Assembly: GCA_900549295.1 (NCBI GenBank)
Contig: URNG01000009.1
Coordinates: forward strand, 1-47,044
Reading direction: 5' to 3'
DNA from: an uncultured Rhodocyclaceae bacterium
Lineage (GTDB): Bacteria > Pseudomonadota > Gammaproteobacteria > Burkholderiales > Rhodocyclaceae
Length of the DNA: 47,044 nt
The notes beneath the pieces are model-generated. The model was not told the origin of the DNA. It saw only the letters and a program-made list of their open reading frames with translations, and searched no databases. Positions 7,928 through 18,708 of this stretch are shown here, one piece after another; positions within the stretch are counted from its first letter, which is position 1; each line of letters starts with the position of its first letter. A program made the translations under genes and the position numbers.

Positions 7928-9199
7928 ATGCGCCGACTCAGGCCGTTACCCATTTTGATCCTGGCGCTTGCCACCGCCTTTGGGTCGCCCGTGCTTGCCC
8001 AAGACGCCGCCCTTGGTGCGAACGTGGACAGCCTGATCAATTATGCCAAGACACGCAATCCGGAGTACGCCGCGATGCAGGCCGAGGCCGAAGCGTCAGG
8101 CGAGCGGGTGACGCCGGCCGGTGCCTTGCCCGACCCGAAGTTTCGGACCGAGTTGCGTGACATAACGCGGATGGGCGAACAGAGTGCCACGCTAGCCCCA
8201 AATCGCGTCGGCAGCACCCGTTACTTGCTGATGCAGGACATACCCTGGTTCGGCAAGCGCGACCTGAAGCGCGAAATCGCCGAGCTTGAGGCCGAAGGTG
8301 CCAAGGGGCGTGCGCTGGGCACCTGGGCCGACATCGCTGGCCGGATCAAGGTGAATTTTGCCCAGCTTTATTACGTGCACCGCAACGAGCAACTGACCCG
8401 GGAAATCCTCGATCTGATGACCCGCCTGGAAAAAGTCGCCCAGGTTCGTTATTCCGGCGGCCTGGCGGCGCAGCAGGATGTTATCCGCGCCCAGGTTGAG
8501 CAGACCAACATGCGCAACGAATTGATTGCGCTGGAAACCGAACAGCACCACCTGCATGCCCGGCTGAATGCCTTGCTGGCCCGCCCAAGCAATGCGCCCT
8601 TGCAGGAACCAGCGCAGTTGCGCAAGCTGCCGACTCCCGTGGCGCTGGATTACGCCACGTTGGAAGAGCGCGTGCGAACCCGCAACCCGCAACTGTTCGC
8701 CGACGAATCGAAAATCAAGGCCGCCGAGAAATCCCGCGACCTGACCTACAAAAACCGCTATCCCGATTTTACGCTGGGCGTATCCCCCACCCAGTACCAG
8801 AGCGCCATCAAGGAATGGGAGTTGATGGTCGAGCTGAATATCCCGCTGCAGCAGTCTTCGCGCCGGGCGCAGGAGCGAGAATCGGAATCGATGCTCAATG
8901 CCGCCCGCTCGCGCAAGGAAGCCACTACCAACCAAGTCTCCGCCGAACTGGCCGAGGCCCTGGCTGGTATCGAAGCCGCCCGCCGCACGGAAAACCTGCT
9001 GGCCAACAGCCTACTGCCGCAGGCCGAACTGACCTTCAAGGCGGCGCTGGCCGGGTATGAGACCGGCAAGGTCGATTTCGCCACCTTGCTCGATGCCCAG
9101 CGCCAAATCCGGCAGGCCCGACAAAACCAGCTTAAGGCCCAAGTCGACGCCCAGATGCGTCTGGCCGAAATCGAACGTCTTTTAGGGGAAGATCTATGA
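7928..9199 (+). CDS. cusC: Outer-membrane channel of the copper efflux pump (CusC/TolC family)
   Basis: A 423-residue outer-membrane factor forming the exit duct of the tripartite pump. It has a signal peptide (to about residue 24, ending SPVLAQ). Two OEP repeats of long helices follow, with the typical AEAEASGERVTPAGALPDPK start and the second-repeat segment LLDAQRQIRQARQNQLKAQ. I preferred ATG 7928 over 7913 because GGGAGG lies just before it and the signal peptide begins MRRLRPL. Its stop overlaps the cusB start (ATGA at 9196), so the two are translationally coupled. Confidence 0.9.
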   Translation: MRRLRPLPILILALATAFGSPVLAQDAALGANVDSLINYAKTRNPEYAAMQAEAEASGERVTPAGALPDPKFRTELRDITRMGEQSATLAPNRVGSTRYLLMQDIPWFGKRDLKREIAELEAEGAKGRALGTWADIAGRIKVNFAQLYYVHRNEQLTREILDLMTRLEKVAQVRYSGGLAAQQDVIRAQVEQTNMRNELIALETEQHHLHARLNALLARPSNAPLQEPAQLRKLPTPVALDYATLEERVRTRNPQLFADESKIKAAEKSRDLTYKNRYPDFTLGVSPTQYQSAIKEWELMVELNIPLQQSSRRAQERESESMLNAARSRKEATTNQVSAELAEALAGIEAARRTENLLANSLLPQAELTFKAALAGYETGKVDFATLLDAQRQIRQARQNQLKAQVDAQMRLAEIERLLGEDL

Positions 9200-10785
9200 A
9201 CAAGGGTGCAGGACTGACCATCGGCGTTATTGCCGTTGCTGTGGCTGCCGGTGGTGGTTACTGGCTGGGCGGACGTGGCGGCGCTTCCCATGGCGATGCG
9301 GCACCGGTCACCAGCGCCCCGGCCGAGCCGGCCAAGAAAGAGAAAAAGCTGCTGTTCTACCGCAATCCGATGGGACTGCCCGACACCTCGCCGGTGCCCA
9401 AGAAAGACCCGATGGGGATGGATTACATCGCGGTCTATGAGGGAGAGCAGGACGACGATCCGGCATCGGCCAACCAGATAAAGATAAGCACCGAAAAAGT
9501 ACAGAAACTGGGCGTTCGAACCGAAGCCGCCCAATTGCGCATCCTTGACAAGGTGGTACGCGCCGCCGGTCGGATCGAGCCGGACGAGCGCCGCATCTAC
9601 GCGATTTCTCCTAAGTTCGAGGGCTACGTCGAACGCCTGCACGTCAATGTCACGGGCCAGCCGGTCAGCAAGGGGCAGCCGCTGTTTGAGGTGTATAGCC
9701 CGGAATTGGTTTCCGCCCAGCGCGAATACGCGATTGCCGCCCAAGGCGTCGAATCGCTGAAGGAAGCCGGCGGCCAAGCGCGGGACGGCATGAAGCAACT
9801 GGCCGATTCAAGCCTGTTGCGTCTGAAAAACTGGGATATATCGGAGGAGCAGGTCAAGGCGCTGGCAAAATCCGGTGAAGCACGGCGCACGCTGACTTTC
9901 CGCTCACCGGTCGCCGGCATCGTCACCGAAAAGAAAGCCCTGCAGGGCATGCGTTTCATGCCGGGCGAGGCGCTTTATCAGGTGGCCGACCTCTCGGCGG
10001 TCTGGGTGGTTGCCGATGTCTTCGAGCAAGACATTGGTCAGGTCAAGACCGGCGCCAAAGCCAAGGTCAGGATCAATGCCTACCCGGACAAAGTGTTCGA
10101 AGGCACGATTACCTACGTTTATCCGACCCTGAAGGCCGAGACGCGGACGGTGCCGGTTCGGGTCGAACTGCCGAACCCCGGTCAGTTGCTGAAACCGGCC
10201 ATGTTCGCCCAGGTTGAGTTGCCGGTCGGCGCAAAGGGAGAAGTCGTTACCGTACCGACCTCGGCCGTGATTGACAGCGGCACCCGCCGCATCGTGCTGG
10301 TCCAGGCGAAGGAAGGCCGTTTCGAGCCACGCGAGGTCAAGCTGGGGCAACGCAGTGACAACCATGTTGAGGTGCTTGAAGGCGTCAAGAATGGTGAGCC
10401 GGTGGTGGTTGCCGCCAATTTCCTGATCGACGCCGAAAGCAACCTGAAGGCGGCGGTCGGCGGTTTCGGCCATGCTAGCCACGGCAGCCAGCCGAAGCCG
10501 GAGTCAGCCAAGCCTGCTGCTGTCGGGCATCAGGCCGAAGGCACGGTCGAGGGGTTCGACGCCAAGGCAGGTATGCTGACGCTCAATCACGGGCCGGTCG
10601 CCAGTCTCAAATGGCCGGGCATGACCATGGAGTTCCAGGTCGCGACGCCGGCGCTGTTGAGCGGACTCAAACCGGGTGCGACGGTGGCCTTCGAGTTTGT
10701 CGAGCGCAAACCAGGTGAATGGGTCGTCACCAGCATCAAACCGATGGCTGGAAAAGTGGCGGCCAATCCCCACGCAGGCCACTGA
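9196..10785 (+). CDS. cusB: CusB adaptor with N-terminal metal-binding domain and C-terminal CusF domain
   Basis: A 529-residue membrane-fusion protein linking CusA to CusC. Order: membrane anchor (about 5-28), a heavy-metal-binding segment (LFYRNPMGLPDTSPVPKKDP, then MGMDYI), barrel-sandwich hybrid and beta-barrel domains (about 110-390), a His/Pro linker, and a CusF-like domain at about 445-520 with NHGP and KWPGMTMEF. The fused CusF domain keeps the H, W, M, M copper set. Fusion of adaptor and chaperone is known in betaproteobacterial CusB proteins. With the separate cusF, this operon has two chaperone domains of different site composition. Confidence 0.92.
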   Translation: MNKGAGLTIGVIAVAVAAGGGYWLGGRGGASHGDAAPVTSAPAEPAKKEKKLLFYRNPMGLPDTSPVPKKDPMGMDYIAVYEGEQDDDPASANQIKISTEKVQKLGVRTEAAQLRILDKVVRAAGRIEPDERRIYAISPKFEGYVERLHVNVTGQPVSKGQPLFEVYSPELVSAQREYAIAAQGVESLKEAGGQARDGMKQLADSSLLRLKNWDISEEQVKALAKSGEARRTLTFRSPVAGIVTEKKALQGMRFMPGEALYQVADLSAVWVVADVFEQDIGQVKTGAKAKVRINAYPDKVFEGTITYVYPTLKAETRTVPVRVELPNPGQLLKPAMFAQVELPVGAKGEVVTVPTSAVIDSGTRRIVLVQAKEGRFEPREVKLGQRSDNHVEVLEGVKNGEPVVVAANFLIDAESNLKAAVGGFGHASHGSQPKPESAKPAAVGHQAEGTVEGFDAKAGMLTLNHGPVASLKWPGMTMEFQVATPALLSGLKPGATVAFEFVERKPGEWVVTSIKPMAGKVAANPHAGH

Positions 10786-10796
10786 CAGGGGATACC

Positions 10797-13700
10797 ATGC
10801 TCGCCAAAATCATTGAATGGTCGGGGCGCAACCGCTTCCTCGTCCTGCTCGCCACGCTGTTTGTTGTCGTCGGTGGTGTCGTTGCGGTCATGAAAACGCC
10901 GCTCGATGCCTTGCCCGACCTCTCAGACGTGCAGGTCATCGTCTATACCGAATACCCCGGCCAGGCGCCACAGGTCGTCGAGGATCAGGTCACCTATCCG
11001 CTGACGACGGCCATGTTGTCAGTGCCGAAGTCCAAAGTGGTTCGCGGCTTCTCTTTCTTCGGCGCGTCCTTCGTCTACATCATTTTTGAAGACGGCACGG
11101 ACATTTATTGGGCGCGGTCCCGGGTACTGGAATACCTCAACTTTGCCGCCGGCCGCATGCCCAAGGGCGTCACACCGCAAATCGGTCCGGACGCCACGGG
11201 CGTCGGCTGGGTCTATCAATACGCGCTGCTCGCCAAGGACAAGACGCTGGCCGAACTGCGGACGCTGCAGGACTGGTATCTGCGCTATCAACTGACCAAG
11301 GCACATGGTGTCGCCGAAGTGGCTTCGATTGGCGGCTTCGTCCAGACCTACCAGGTCACGGTTGATCCGGTGAAGTTGCGCGCCTATGGCATTCCGCTAG
11401 CGGCGGTTTCAAAGGTCATTCGGGAATCGAACCGCGATGTCGGCGGGCGTGTCGTCGAGATGGCGGAAACCGAATACATGGTGCGCGGCAAGGGCTATCT
11501 GCGGGGCACAGGCGATATTGAAAATCTGGTGGTTAAGTCACAAGGCGGGACGCCCGTCTTGGTTCGTGACATTGCCCGTGTCGAACTGGCGCCGGACGAG
11601 CGGCGCGGTCTCACCGAGTTGAATGGTGAAGGTGAAGTGGTTTCCGGTATCGCCATGGCGCGCTACGGCCAGAACGCGCTGGAGGTCATTCACAACTTGA
11701 AGGAAAAAATTGGTGAGATTTCTGCCGGGCTTCCGGAGGGCGTGACGATCCAGACGGTCTATGATCGTTCGGAATTGATTCACCGTGCGATCGATACTTT
11801 GACGCGCACCTTGGCGGAAGAAAGTCTCATTGTCGCGCTGGTCTGCGTCGTCTTCCTGATGCACATGCGCAGTGCTTTGGTAGCCATCCTGATGCTGCCG
11901 GTCGGGGTGCTGATTGCCTTCATTTCCATGCGATTGCTGGGGATGAACTCGAACCTGATGAGCCTGGGCGGTATCGCCATCGCCATCGGGGCGATGATCG
12001 ATGCGGCCATCGTGATGATCGAAAACGCCCATAAGCACATCGAGCGTTTGCCGGAGGATCATACCCACGGGGATCGCATCGAGGCAATGATTGCGGCCTG
12101 CAAAGAGGTCGGCCCCGCACTGTTCTTCTCGCTGCTCATCATCACCGTTTCCTTCCTGCCCGTCTTTACGCTGGAATCCCAGGAAGGACGTCTGTTCTCG
12201 CCCTTGGCCTACACCAAGACCTTCGCGATGGCGGGCGCGGCTTTGCTTTCGGTGACCTTGGTGCCGGTGCTGATGATGCTGTTCATTCGCGGCAAAATCA
12301 TGCCGGAATCGAAGAACCCGGTGAATCGTTTCCTGATCTGGGCTTATCGTCCGATCATCGCCGGCGTCATGCAATGGAAAAAGACCACCATTGTTGCTGC
12401 GCTGCTTGCTCTGGTGGTCTCGATTTACCCGGCCAGCAAACTGGGTTCCGAGTTCATGCCGACGCTGAATGAAGGCACGTTGTTCTACATGCCGACTTCG
12501 CTGCCCGGGATGTCGATCACCAAAGCGGCGGAACTGTTGCAGACCCAGAACAAGATCATCAAGAGTTTCCCGGAAGTCTCCTCGGTTTATGGCAAGGCAG
12601 GACGTGCCAACACGGCAACGGACCCGGCGCCGACGGAGATGTTCGAGACGGTGATCAACCTGAAGCCGGAATCCGAGTGGCGCCCGGGCATGACGACCGA
12701 CAAGCTGATCGCTGAAATGGACAAGGCACTGCAGTTCCCCGGTGTCTCGAATTCCTGGACGATGCCGATCAAGGCGCGTATCGATATGCTTTCGACTGGC
12801 ATCCGGACGCCGATCGGGATCAAGGTGTTCGGCAAGGATCTCAACGAGATGGAGCGGCTGGCCCGTGAAATCGAGACGGTCGTCAAGACGGTTCCGGGGA
12901 CAACCTCGGCTTTCGCGGAACGGATTACCGGCGGTTTTTACTTGAACATTGAACCGGACCGCACGCAGTTGGCCCGCTACGGGTTGGCGGTCGGCGATTT
13001 GCAGGATGTCATCGGCCAGGCCTTGGGCGGCGAGATGGTCACCACGACCGTCGAGGGGCGCGAACGGTTTGGCGTCACCGTGCGCTATCCGCGTGAACTT
13101 CGTTCCGATCCGCAGCAGATTGCCCGTGAGGTGCTGGTGCCGACCATGGAGGGGGCAATGATTCCGCTCGGCCAATTGGCCCGCGTCGAGGTGGCCAAGG
13201 GAACGCCCGGCATCCGGACTGAAAACGCGTTGCTTTCCGCTTATATCTTCGTGGACATTCGCGAACGCGACATCGGTGGCTATGTCGCGGATGCCAAGAA
13301 GGCAGTGGCAGAAAACGTCAAATTCCCACCGGGTTACTACGCGACCTGGAGCGGCCAGTTCGAATCCATGGAGCGTGCGATCGAGAAAATGAAGATCGTC
13401 GTCCCGGTGACGCTGTTGATCATCTTCTTGCTGCTTTACCTGAATTTCAAGCGACTGACCGAAACCCTAATCGTCATGCTGTCGGTGCCCTTCGCGCTGG
13501 TCGGCGGGGTCTGGTTGATGTGGTTGCTCGGTTACAACCTGTCCGTCGCCGTCGCCGTCGGCTTCATCGCCCTTGCCGGGGTTGCGGCGGAAACCGGGGT
13601 CATCATGTTGATTTACCTCGATCATGCTTGGGAAGAACTAAAGGCCAAGCGCCGCACTGAAAACCAGGCGCCAACGCTGCATGATCTCTACGAGGCCATC

Positions 13701-13928
13701 ATGGAAGGCGCCGTCGAACGGGTACGGCCGAAGGTGATGACCGTCGTCGCCATCATGGCCGGCCTGCTGCCCATTATGTGGGGCACCGGCACCGGTTCCG
13801 AAGTCATGAGCCGCATTGCGGCGCCGATGGTCGGCGGGATGATCTCTTCGACGGTCCTGACCCTCGCGGTGATTCCGGCAATCTACGCGCTGGTTAAACA
13901 ATGGCGCCTGAATCGGGGTGTCGAGTAA
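10797..13928 (+). CDS. cusA: Cu(I)/Ag(I) efflux RND transporter CusA
   Basis: A 1,043-residue inner-membrane proton-driven pump, close to the family norm of about 1,045. Evidence for the copper/silver subgroup: TM4 motif GGIAIAIGAMIDAAIVMIEN, and the periplasmic motifs FYMPTSLPGMS and RIDMLSTGIRTPIG, which carry methionines equivalent to the E. coli CusA export sites. I took ATG 10797, 11 bases after the cusB stop; the frame is open further upstream but overlaps cusB. A small lipoprotein gene follows 28 bases after the stop. Confidence 0.95.
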   Translation: MLAKIIEWSGRNRFLVLLATLFVVVGGVVAVMKTPLDALPDLSDVQVIVYTEYPGQAPQVVEDQVTYPLTTAMLSVPKSKVVRGFSFFGASFVYIIFEDGTDIYWARSRVLEYLNFAAGRMPKGVTPQIGPDATGVGWVYQYALLAKDKTLAELRTLQDWYLRYQLTKAHGVAEVASIGGFVQTYQVTVDPVKLRAYGIPLAAVSKVIRESNRDVGGRVVEMAETEYMVRGKGYLRGTGDIENLVVKSQGGTPVLVRDIARVELAPDERRGLTELNGEGEVVSGIAMARYGQNALEVIHNLKEKIGEISAGLPEGVTIQTVYDRSELIHRAIDTLTRTLAEESLIVALVCVVFLMHMRSALVAILMLPVGVLIAFISMRLLGMNSNLMSLGGIAIAIGAMIDAAIVMIENAHKHIERLPEDHTHGDRIEAMIAACKEVGPALFFSLLIITVSFLPVFTLESQEGRLFSPLAYTKTFAMAGAALLSVTLVPVLMMLFIRGKIMPESKNPVNRFLIWAYRPIIAGVMQWKKTTIVAALLALVVSIYPASKLGSEFMPTLNEGTLFYMPTSLPGMSITKAAELLQTQNKIIKSFPEVSSVYGKAGRANTATDPAPTEMFETVINLKPESEWRPGMTTDKLIAEMDKALQFPGVSNSWTMPIKARIDMLSTGIRTPIGIKVFGKDLNEMERLAREIETVVKTVPGTTSAFAERITGGFYLNIEPDRTQLARYGLAVGDLQDVIGQALGGEMVTTTVEGRERFGVTVRYPRELRSDPQQIAREVLVPTMEGAMIPLGQLARVEVAKGTPGIRTENALLSAYIFVDIRERDIGGYVADAKKAVAENVKFPPGYYATWSGQFESMERAIEKMKIVVPVTLLIIFLLLYLNFKRLTETLIVMLSVPFALVGGVWLMWLLGYNLSVAVAVGFIALAGVAAETGVIMLIYLDHAWEELKAKRRTENQAPTLHDLYEAIMEGAVERVRPKVMTVVAIMAGLLPIMWGTGTGSEVMSRIAAPMVGGMISSTVLTLAVIPAIYALVKQWRLNRGVE

Positions 13929-13956
13929 TGAATCTTATCAACGCAAGGAGAACGTG

Positions 13957-14076
13957 ATGTCGAAGAAGCTCTTGGTGGTTGCTGTGACGGTAGTCGGACT
14001 GTTGCTGGGCGGGTGTGCCAGTAGTGAATATGCGGGCGGCTCCGGAAACGACTCGCACGCCGGTCATTCCCACTAA
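13957..14076 (+). CDS. Tiny His-containing lipoprotein
   Basis: A 39-residue protein with a clear ribosome site (AAGGAG at 13945-13950). It has a lysine-led hydrophobic signal, lipobox LLGGC (Cys near residue 19) and a short mature tail (ASSEYAGGSGN then DSHAGHSH) ending in three histidines. It should be a lipid-anchored peptide of about 20 residues. It sits directly behind cusA in the same run. I know no named family; a metal-binding or pump-associated role is inference. Confidence 0.7.
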   Translation: MSKKLLVVAVTVVGLLLGGCASSEYAGGSGNDSHAGHSH

Positions 14077-14186
14077 TCGGTTCCCATGCTTGGTACCAGA
14101 GCTGCCAAGCAAGGCACCACCAGCCAGCCGCTCATTTTCTGTTCTACCGTTCCACCCGGTGTCAATCAAGAACATGGAGTCAGCTC

Positions 14187-14423
14187 ATGAAAGCAGAATC
14201 TGAACATCATCACCCCGAGCTGTGGTATCGATCTCGTGGCGCGGTCGTCGCTGCCATGATCGCGGTCACCCTGGGGTTCTTCATCGTTCGCGAGCATTGG
14301 GAACATCTAGCCGGACGGTGGATTTATTTGCTCCTCCTGCTCTGTCCGTTGATGCACTTCTTTGGTCACGGCGGACATAACGGTCACGGCAAGGAAAAAG
14401 GCAGCGATGAACAAAATTCGTAG
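14187..14423 (+). CDS. DUF2933 small membrane protein
   Basis: A 78-residue protein. The first part (HHHPELWYRSRGAVVAAM) leads into two short hydrophobic helices (about 19-35 and 43-58), then the DUF2933 signature CPLMHFFGHGGHNGHG. Members are common next to copper-export genes and have no proved function. The 3' end overlaps the following cytochrome gene by 17 bases in another frame. Confidence 0.8.
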   Translation: MKAESEHHHPELWYRSRGAVVAAMIAVTLGFFIVREHWEHLAGRWIYLLLLLCPLMHFFGHGGHNGHGKEKGSDEQNS

Positions 14424-14793
14424 ACGACAGTTCGCCGTGGGGTTGATCGCGTTGTTCAGTCTGTCGGTGCAAGCCCAAAGCTGGCAGGTGCCCAAACCCA
14501 GTCCAGGCCTGATGCCCAATCCGGCAGCCGGCAAGACACTATTCGCGAAACATTGCGCGGCCTGTCACGGTACGGAATTGAAAGGTTCGGACAAGGGACC
14601 GCCTCTCCTGCACCGCATCTACGAGCCCTCGCACCATGCCGATGCCGCTTTCCAACTCGCCGCCAAGAACGGCGTGCGCGCTCATCACTGGAAATTCGGC
14701 GATATGGCGCCGGTGCCGCAGGTAACACCCGACGACGTGGCACACATCACGGCCTATGTGCGCAGCGAACAGCGCAAGGTTGGTATCGACTAA
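14407..14793 (+). CDS. Small periplasmic c-type cytochrome
   Basis: A 128-residue protein with a signal peptide (to about 24, SVQAQ), one haem motif CAACH at 50-54 and a probable axial methionine in KFGDMAPVP. I chose ATG 14407 because the frame upstream overlaps the DUF2933 gene and the signal peptide begins MNKIRRRQ. It is the last gene before the terminator at 14893. Its partner is unknown; transfer of electrons during copper oxidation is possible. Confidence 0.85.
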   Translation: MNKIRRRQFAVGLIALFSLSVQAQSWQVPKPSPGLMPNPAAGKTLFAKHCAACHGTELKGSDKGPPLLHRIYEPSHHADAAFQLAAKNGVRAHHWKFGDMAPVPQVTPDDVAHITAYVRSEQRKVGID

Positions 14794-14806
14794 ATAGAAA
14801 GTAGTC

Positions 14807-14959
14807 ATGAGGCAAAATCTGGCTGGAGCCTGTGCAACTTTAGCAAGATCCCTTTTGCGGTCGGCTTTCTCTCCTGCGCAACTGTTGCTGATGGCCTTGC
14901 TGCAGAGCAAGGCCAATTTTTTCTATATTGGTCCACGAGGCATGCTGGATCAACTTTGA
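14807..14959 (+). CDS. Possible 50-residue ORF between the cus and copA blocks
   Basis: An open frame from ATG 14807 to TGA 14957-14959 encodes a mildly hydrophobic peptide with LLLMALLQSKANFFYIGPRG. The ribosome site is weak, and the terminator hairpin at 14893 lies inside the frame, which makes it doubtful. It could be a leader-type peptide or chance. No family recognised. Confidence 0.25.
   Translation: MRQNLAGACATLARSLLRSAFSPAQLLLMALLQSKANFFYIGPRGMLDQL
14893..14922 (+). terminator. Rho-independent terminator after the cus block
   Basis: GGCCTTGCT pairs with AGCAAGGCC (9-bp perfect stem, 4-base loop) and is followed by AATTTTTT. It probably ends transcripts from the copper operon that starts at 6303/7041. 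It also means copA needs its own promoter in the 80 bp downstream. Confidence 0.8.
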
Positions 14960-15002
14960 GCAAATTGCATAGTTTTGAATTTTTGATTAAAGGGAAGTAG
15001 CC

Positions 15003-17351
<2,349 letters not shown>

Positions 17352-17525
17352 AACCGAGATTTGCTGATGTCTTCCCGATTGCCTGACCTCTTTGCGAACA
17401 ATACGGAAACAAGCTGGCAAAATGGTGAACGGGTTGTAATGCCCCCGTTATGGGCGTGACAGCTACCCACAGGCAAACTCTCCCTATGAGGCAATGGGCC
17501 TTGAACGTGCCGCAGGGAGAAAATC

Positions 17526-17828
17526 ATGTCCGCACACAATTCGTTCGCCATCTTCAATGCACCTTCCGACTTCCATTTGGATTTGGTTGCCCGGTTGGTT
17601 GGCGTGAATCTCGACTGTTTGGAAAAGATGATTTCCACGCAGATTTCCCCGCTCAAGGAACTCCTTGAGCGAACACCGTCGTTTTCTCTGGGGGAGCCTG
17701 GGCAAACAGGGGCATGGTGGGCTGCCGTCGGCTTTTCATCCATCGAGTATTGGAAGGCATATACCCTCGACAGTTTGGAATACCAGCACCAAGTTTTGCA
17801 GACGCTGGCCCAACATTCGGCAAAGTGA
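17526..17828 (+). CDS. Phasin-like small protein
   Basis: A 100-residue, largely helical protein with a phasin-type core (NLDCLEKMISTQISPLKELL) after a short FAIFNAPSDFHLDLVARLVG lead. Phasins coat polyhydroxyalkanoate granules, but short phasin-like proteins also occur in stress and metal gene clusters. A strong ribosome site (CAGGGAG) precedes ATG 17526. The next gene starts 5 bases after its stop. Family assignment is moderate; no PHA genes are in the window. Confidence 0.6.
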   Translation: MSAHNSFAIFNAPSDFHLDLVARLVGVNLDCLEKMISTQISPLKELLERTPSFSLGEPGQTGAWWAAVGFSSIEYWKAYTLDSLEYQHQVLQTLAQHSAK

Positions 17829-17833
17829 ACTTG

Positions 17834-18088
17834 ATGATGTCGTCAAGGCCGGTGCTTTGGCAAGACTCATCAGGGAAGCTCATTGCCTGTACGGAAAAAA
17901 TCAAGGTGCTCAATGAGAACCTGGATGAACTTCGCCAGATGGCCCAGGATGCGCTGGAGGACGGAATTTTGATGGGGTGTTGCGAACGGCAATTGCGCGA
18001 TGCGCTTGCCGACGCAATCGTGCATTTGGTGAATCCGTATTTGGCCATGCTTCCTGAGAACAATGTAATCGACAAGTCACCTTGTTGA
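17834..18088 (+). CDS. Conserved hypothetical protein, 84 residues
   Basis: A small, soluble, helical protein without a signal peptide. It has a central helix (CTEKIKVLNENLDELRQMAQ) and a conserved-looking MGCCERQLRDALADAI segment with a vicinal cysteine pair. ATG at 17834 or 17837 gives the start; the frame upstream overlaps the phasin-like gene. It follows that gene by 5 bases, so the two are very likely cotranscribed. No function recognised; the Cys pair could bind metal. Confidence 0.6.
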   Translation: MMSSRPVLWQDSSGKLIACTEKIKVLNENLDELRQMAQDALEDGILMGCCERQLRDALADAIVHLVNPYLAMLPENNVIDKSPC

Positions 18089-18164
18089 CAGTGACAGAAG
18101 CACAAACTGTATCTGTCCACTCGATTCGGACCGTTGAAATCCCCAAAACTCAGGAGTCAAGATC

Positions 18165-18413
18165 ATGAAAATCTCTTCCCTCATCGCCGCCGTTCTTTTC
18201 GCCGGTGCCGCCATGTCTGGTGCCGCTTATGCCGATGACAAGGCAGGTGCCCCGAAAGCCGCCGAAGGACAGGCTGACAAGGCTGCTGCCAAGCCACATT
18301 CCCATGTCCAGGAAAAAACCGGAATGCCGCAAAGCATGCCGGATGCAAAGGCTGACAAGCCGAACGCAGCCAAGGACAAGAGCAAACATTTCCATCCGCG
18401 AGATGGAAAGTAA
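18165..18413 (+). CDS. Small secreted His/Lys-rich protein
   Basis: An 82-residue protein. A clear signal peptide (about 1-23, ending GAAYA) is followed by a low-complexity mature part rich in Ala, Lys and Asp with KPHSHVQ and SKHFHPRDGK. It is probably an unstructured periplasmic peptide with possible metal affinity. AGGAG lies before ATG 18165. An 8-bp hairpin (18425-18444) follows the stop. Confidence 0.65.
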   Translation: MKISSLIAAVLFAGAAMSGAAYADDKAGAPKAAEGQADKAAAKPHSHVQEKTGMPQSMPDAKADKPNAAKDKSKHFHPRDGK

Positions 18414-18424
18414 CTGCCCAGTAA

Positions 18425-18444
18425 AGGCCTCGGAATCGAGGCCT
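18425..18444 (+). terminator. Hairpin after the small secreted protein gene
   Basis: AGGCCTCG-GAAT-CGAGGCCT is a perfect 8-bp stem with a 4-base loop. The T tract after it is weak (TCGGCATTT), so termination is likely only partial. Confidence 0.5.
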
Positions 18445-18457
18445 CGGCATTTCAGTC

Positions 18458-18700
18458 ATGGATATCCACAAACCGGCAGAGCACGGCGATCGATGTGTAT
18501 GTCGCACGCTGGCGCTTGCGGTCGGCAGTGACCCGAAGCTGCTGACCTACAACTATTGTCGAACGGTGCTTCAGAAACGCTGGATCATCGAATGCAATCA
18601 TGGATGCCTGGCAAAGCCGGCCGTAGCAAACAGCGATCTGAAATGGCATGGCGTCGGCCAGATTGATCCGGTGAAGGCCATCCTGATCATGAACGAGTAA
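18458..18700 (+). CDS. Hypothetical Cys-containing protein, 80 residues
   Basis: An open frame of 80 residues with five cysteines (CVC near 13-15, YNYC, ECNHGC near 45-50) and several histidines. No signal peptide, no recognisable domain and no clear ribosome site. It lies 8 bases upstream of the FlgB-like gene and might belong to the same transcript. Small-gene status is uncertain. Confidence 0.4.
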   Translation: MDIHKPAEHGDRCVCRTLALAVGSDPKLLTYNYCRTVLQKRWIIECNHGCLAKPAVANSDLKWHGVGQIDPVKAILIMNE

Positions 18701-18708
18701 TCAGTGTC

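Noticed and set aside
11538..13175. 545-residue open frame on the minus strand
   Set aside because: Antisense shadow of cusA; the low-complexity His/Arg/Gln composition is what GC-rich antisense frames give, and no domain is visible.
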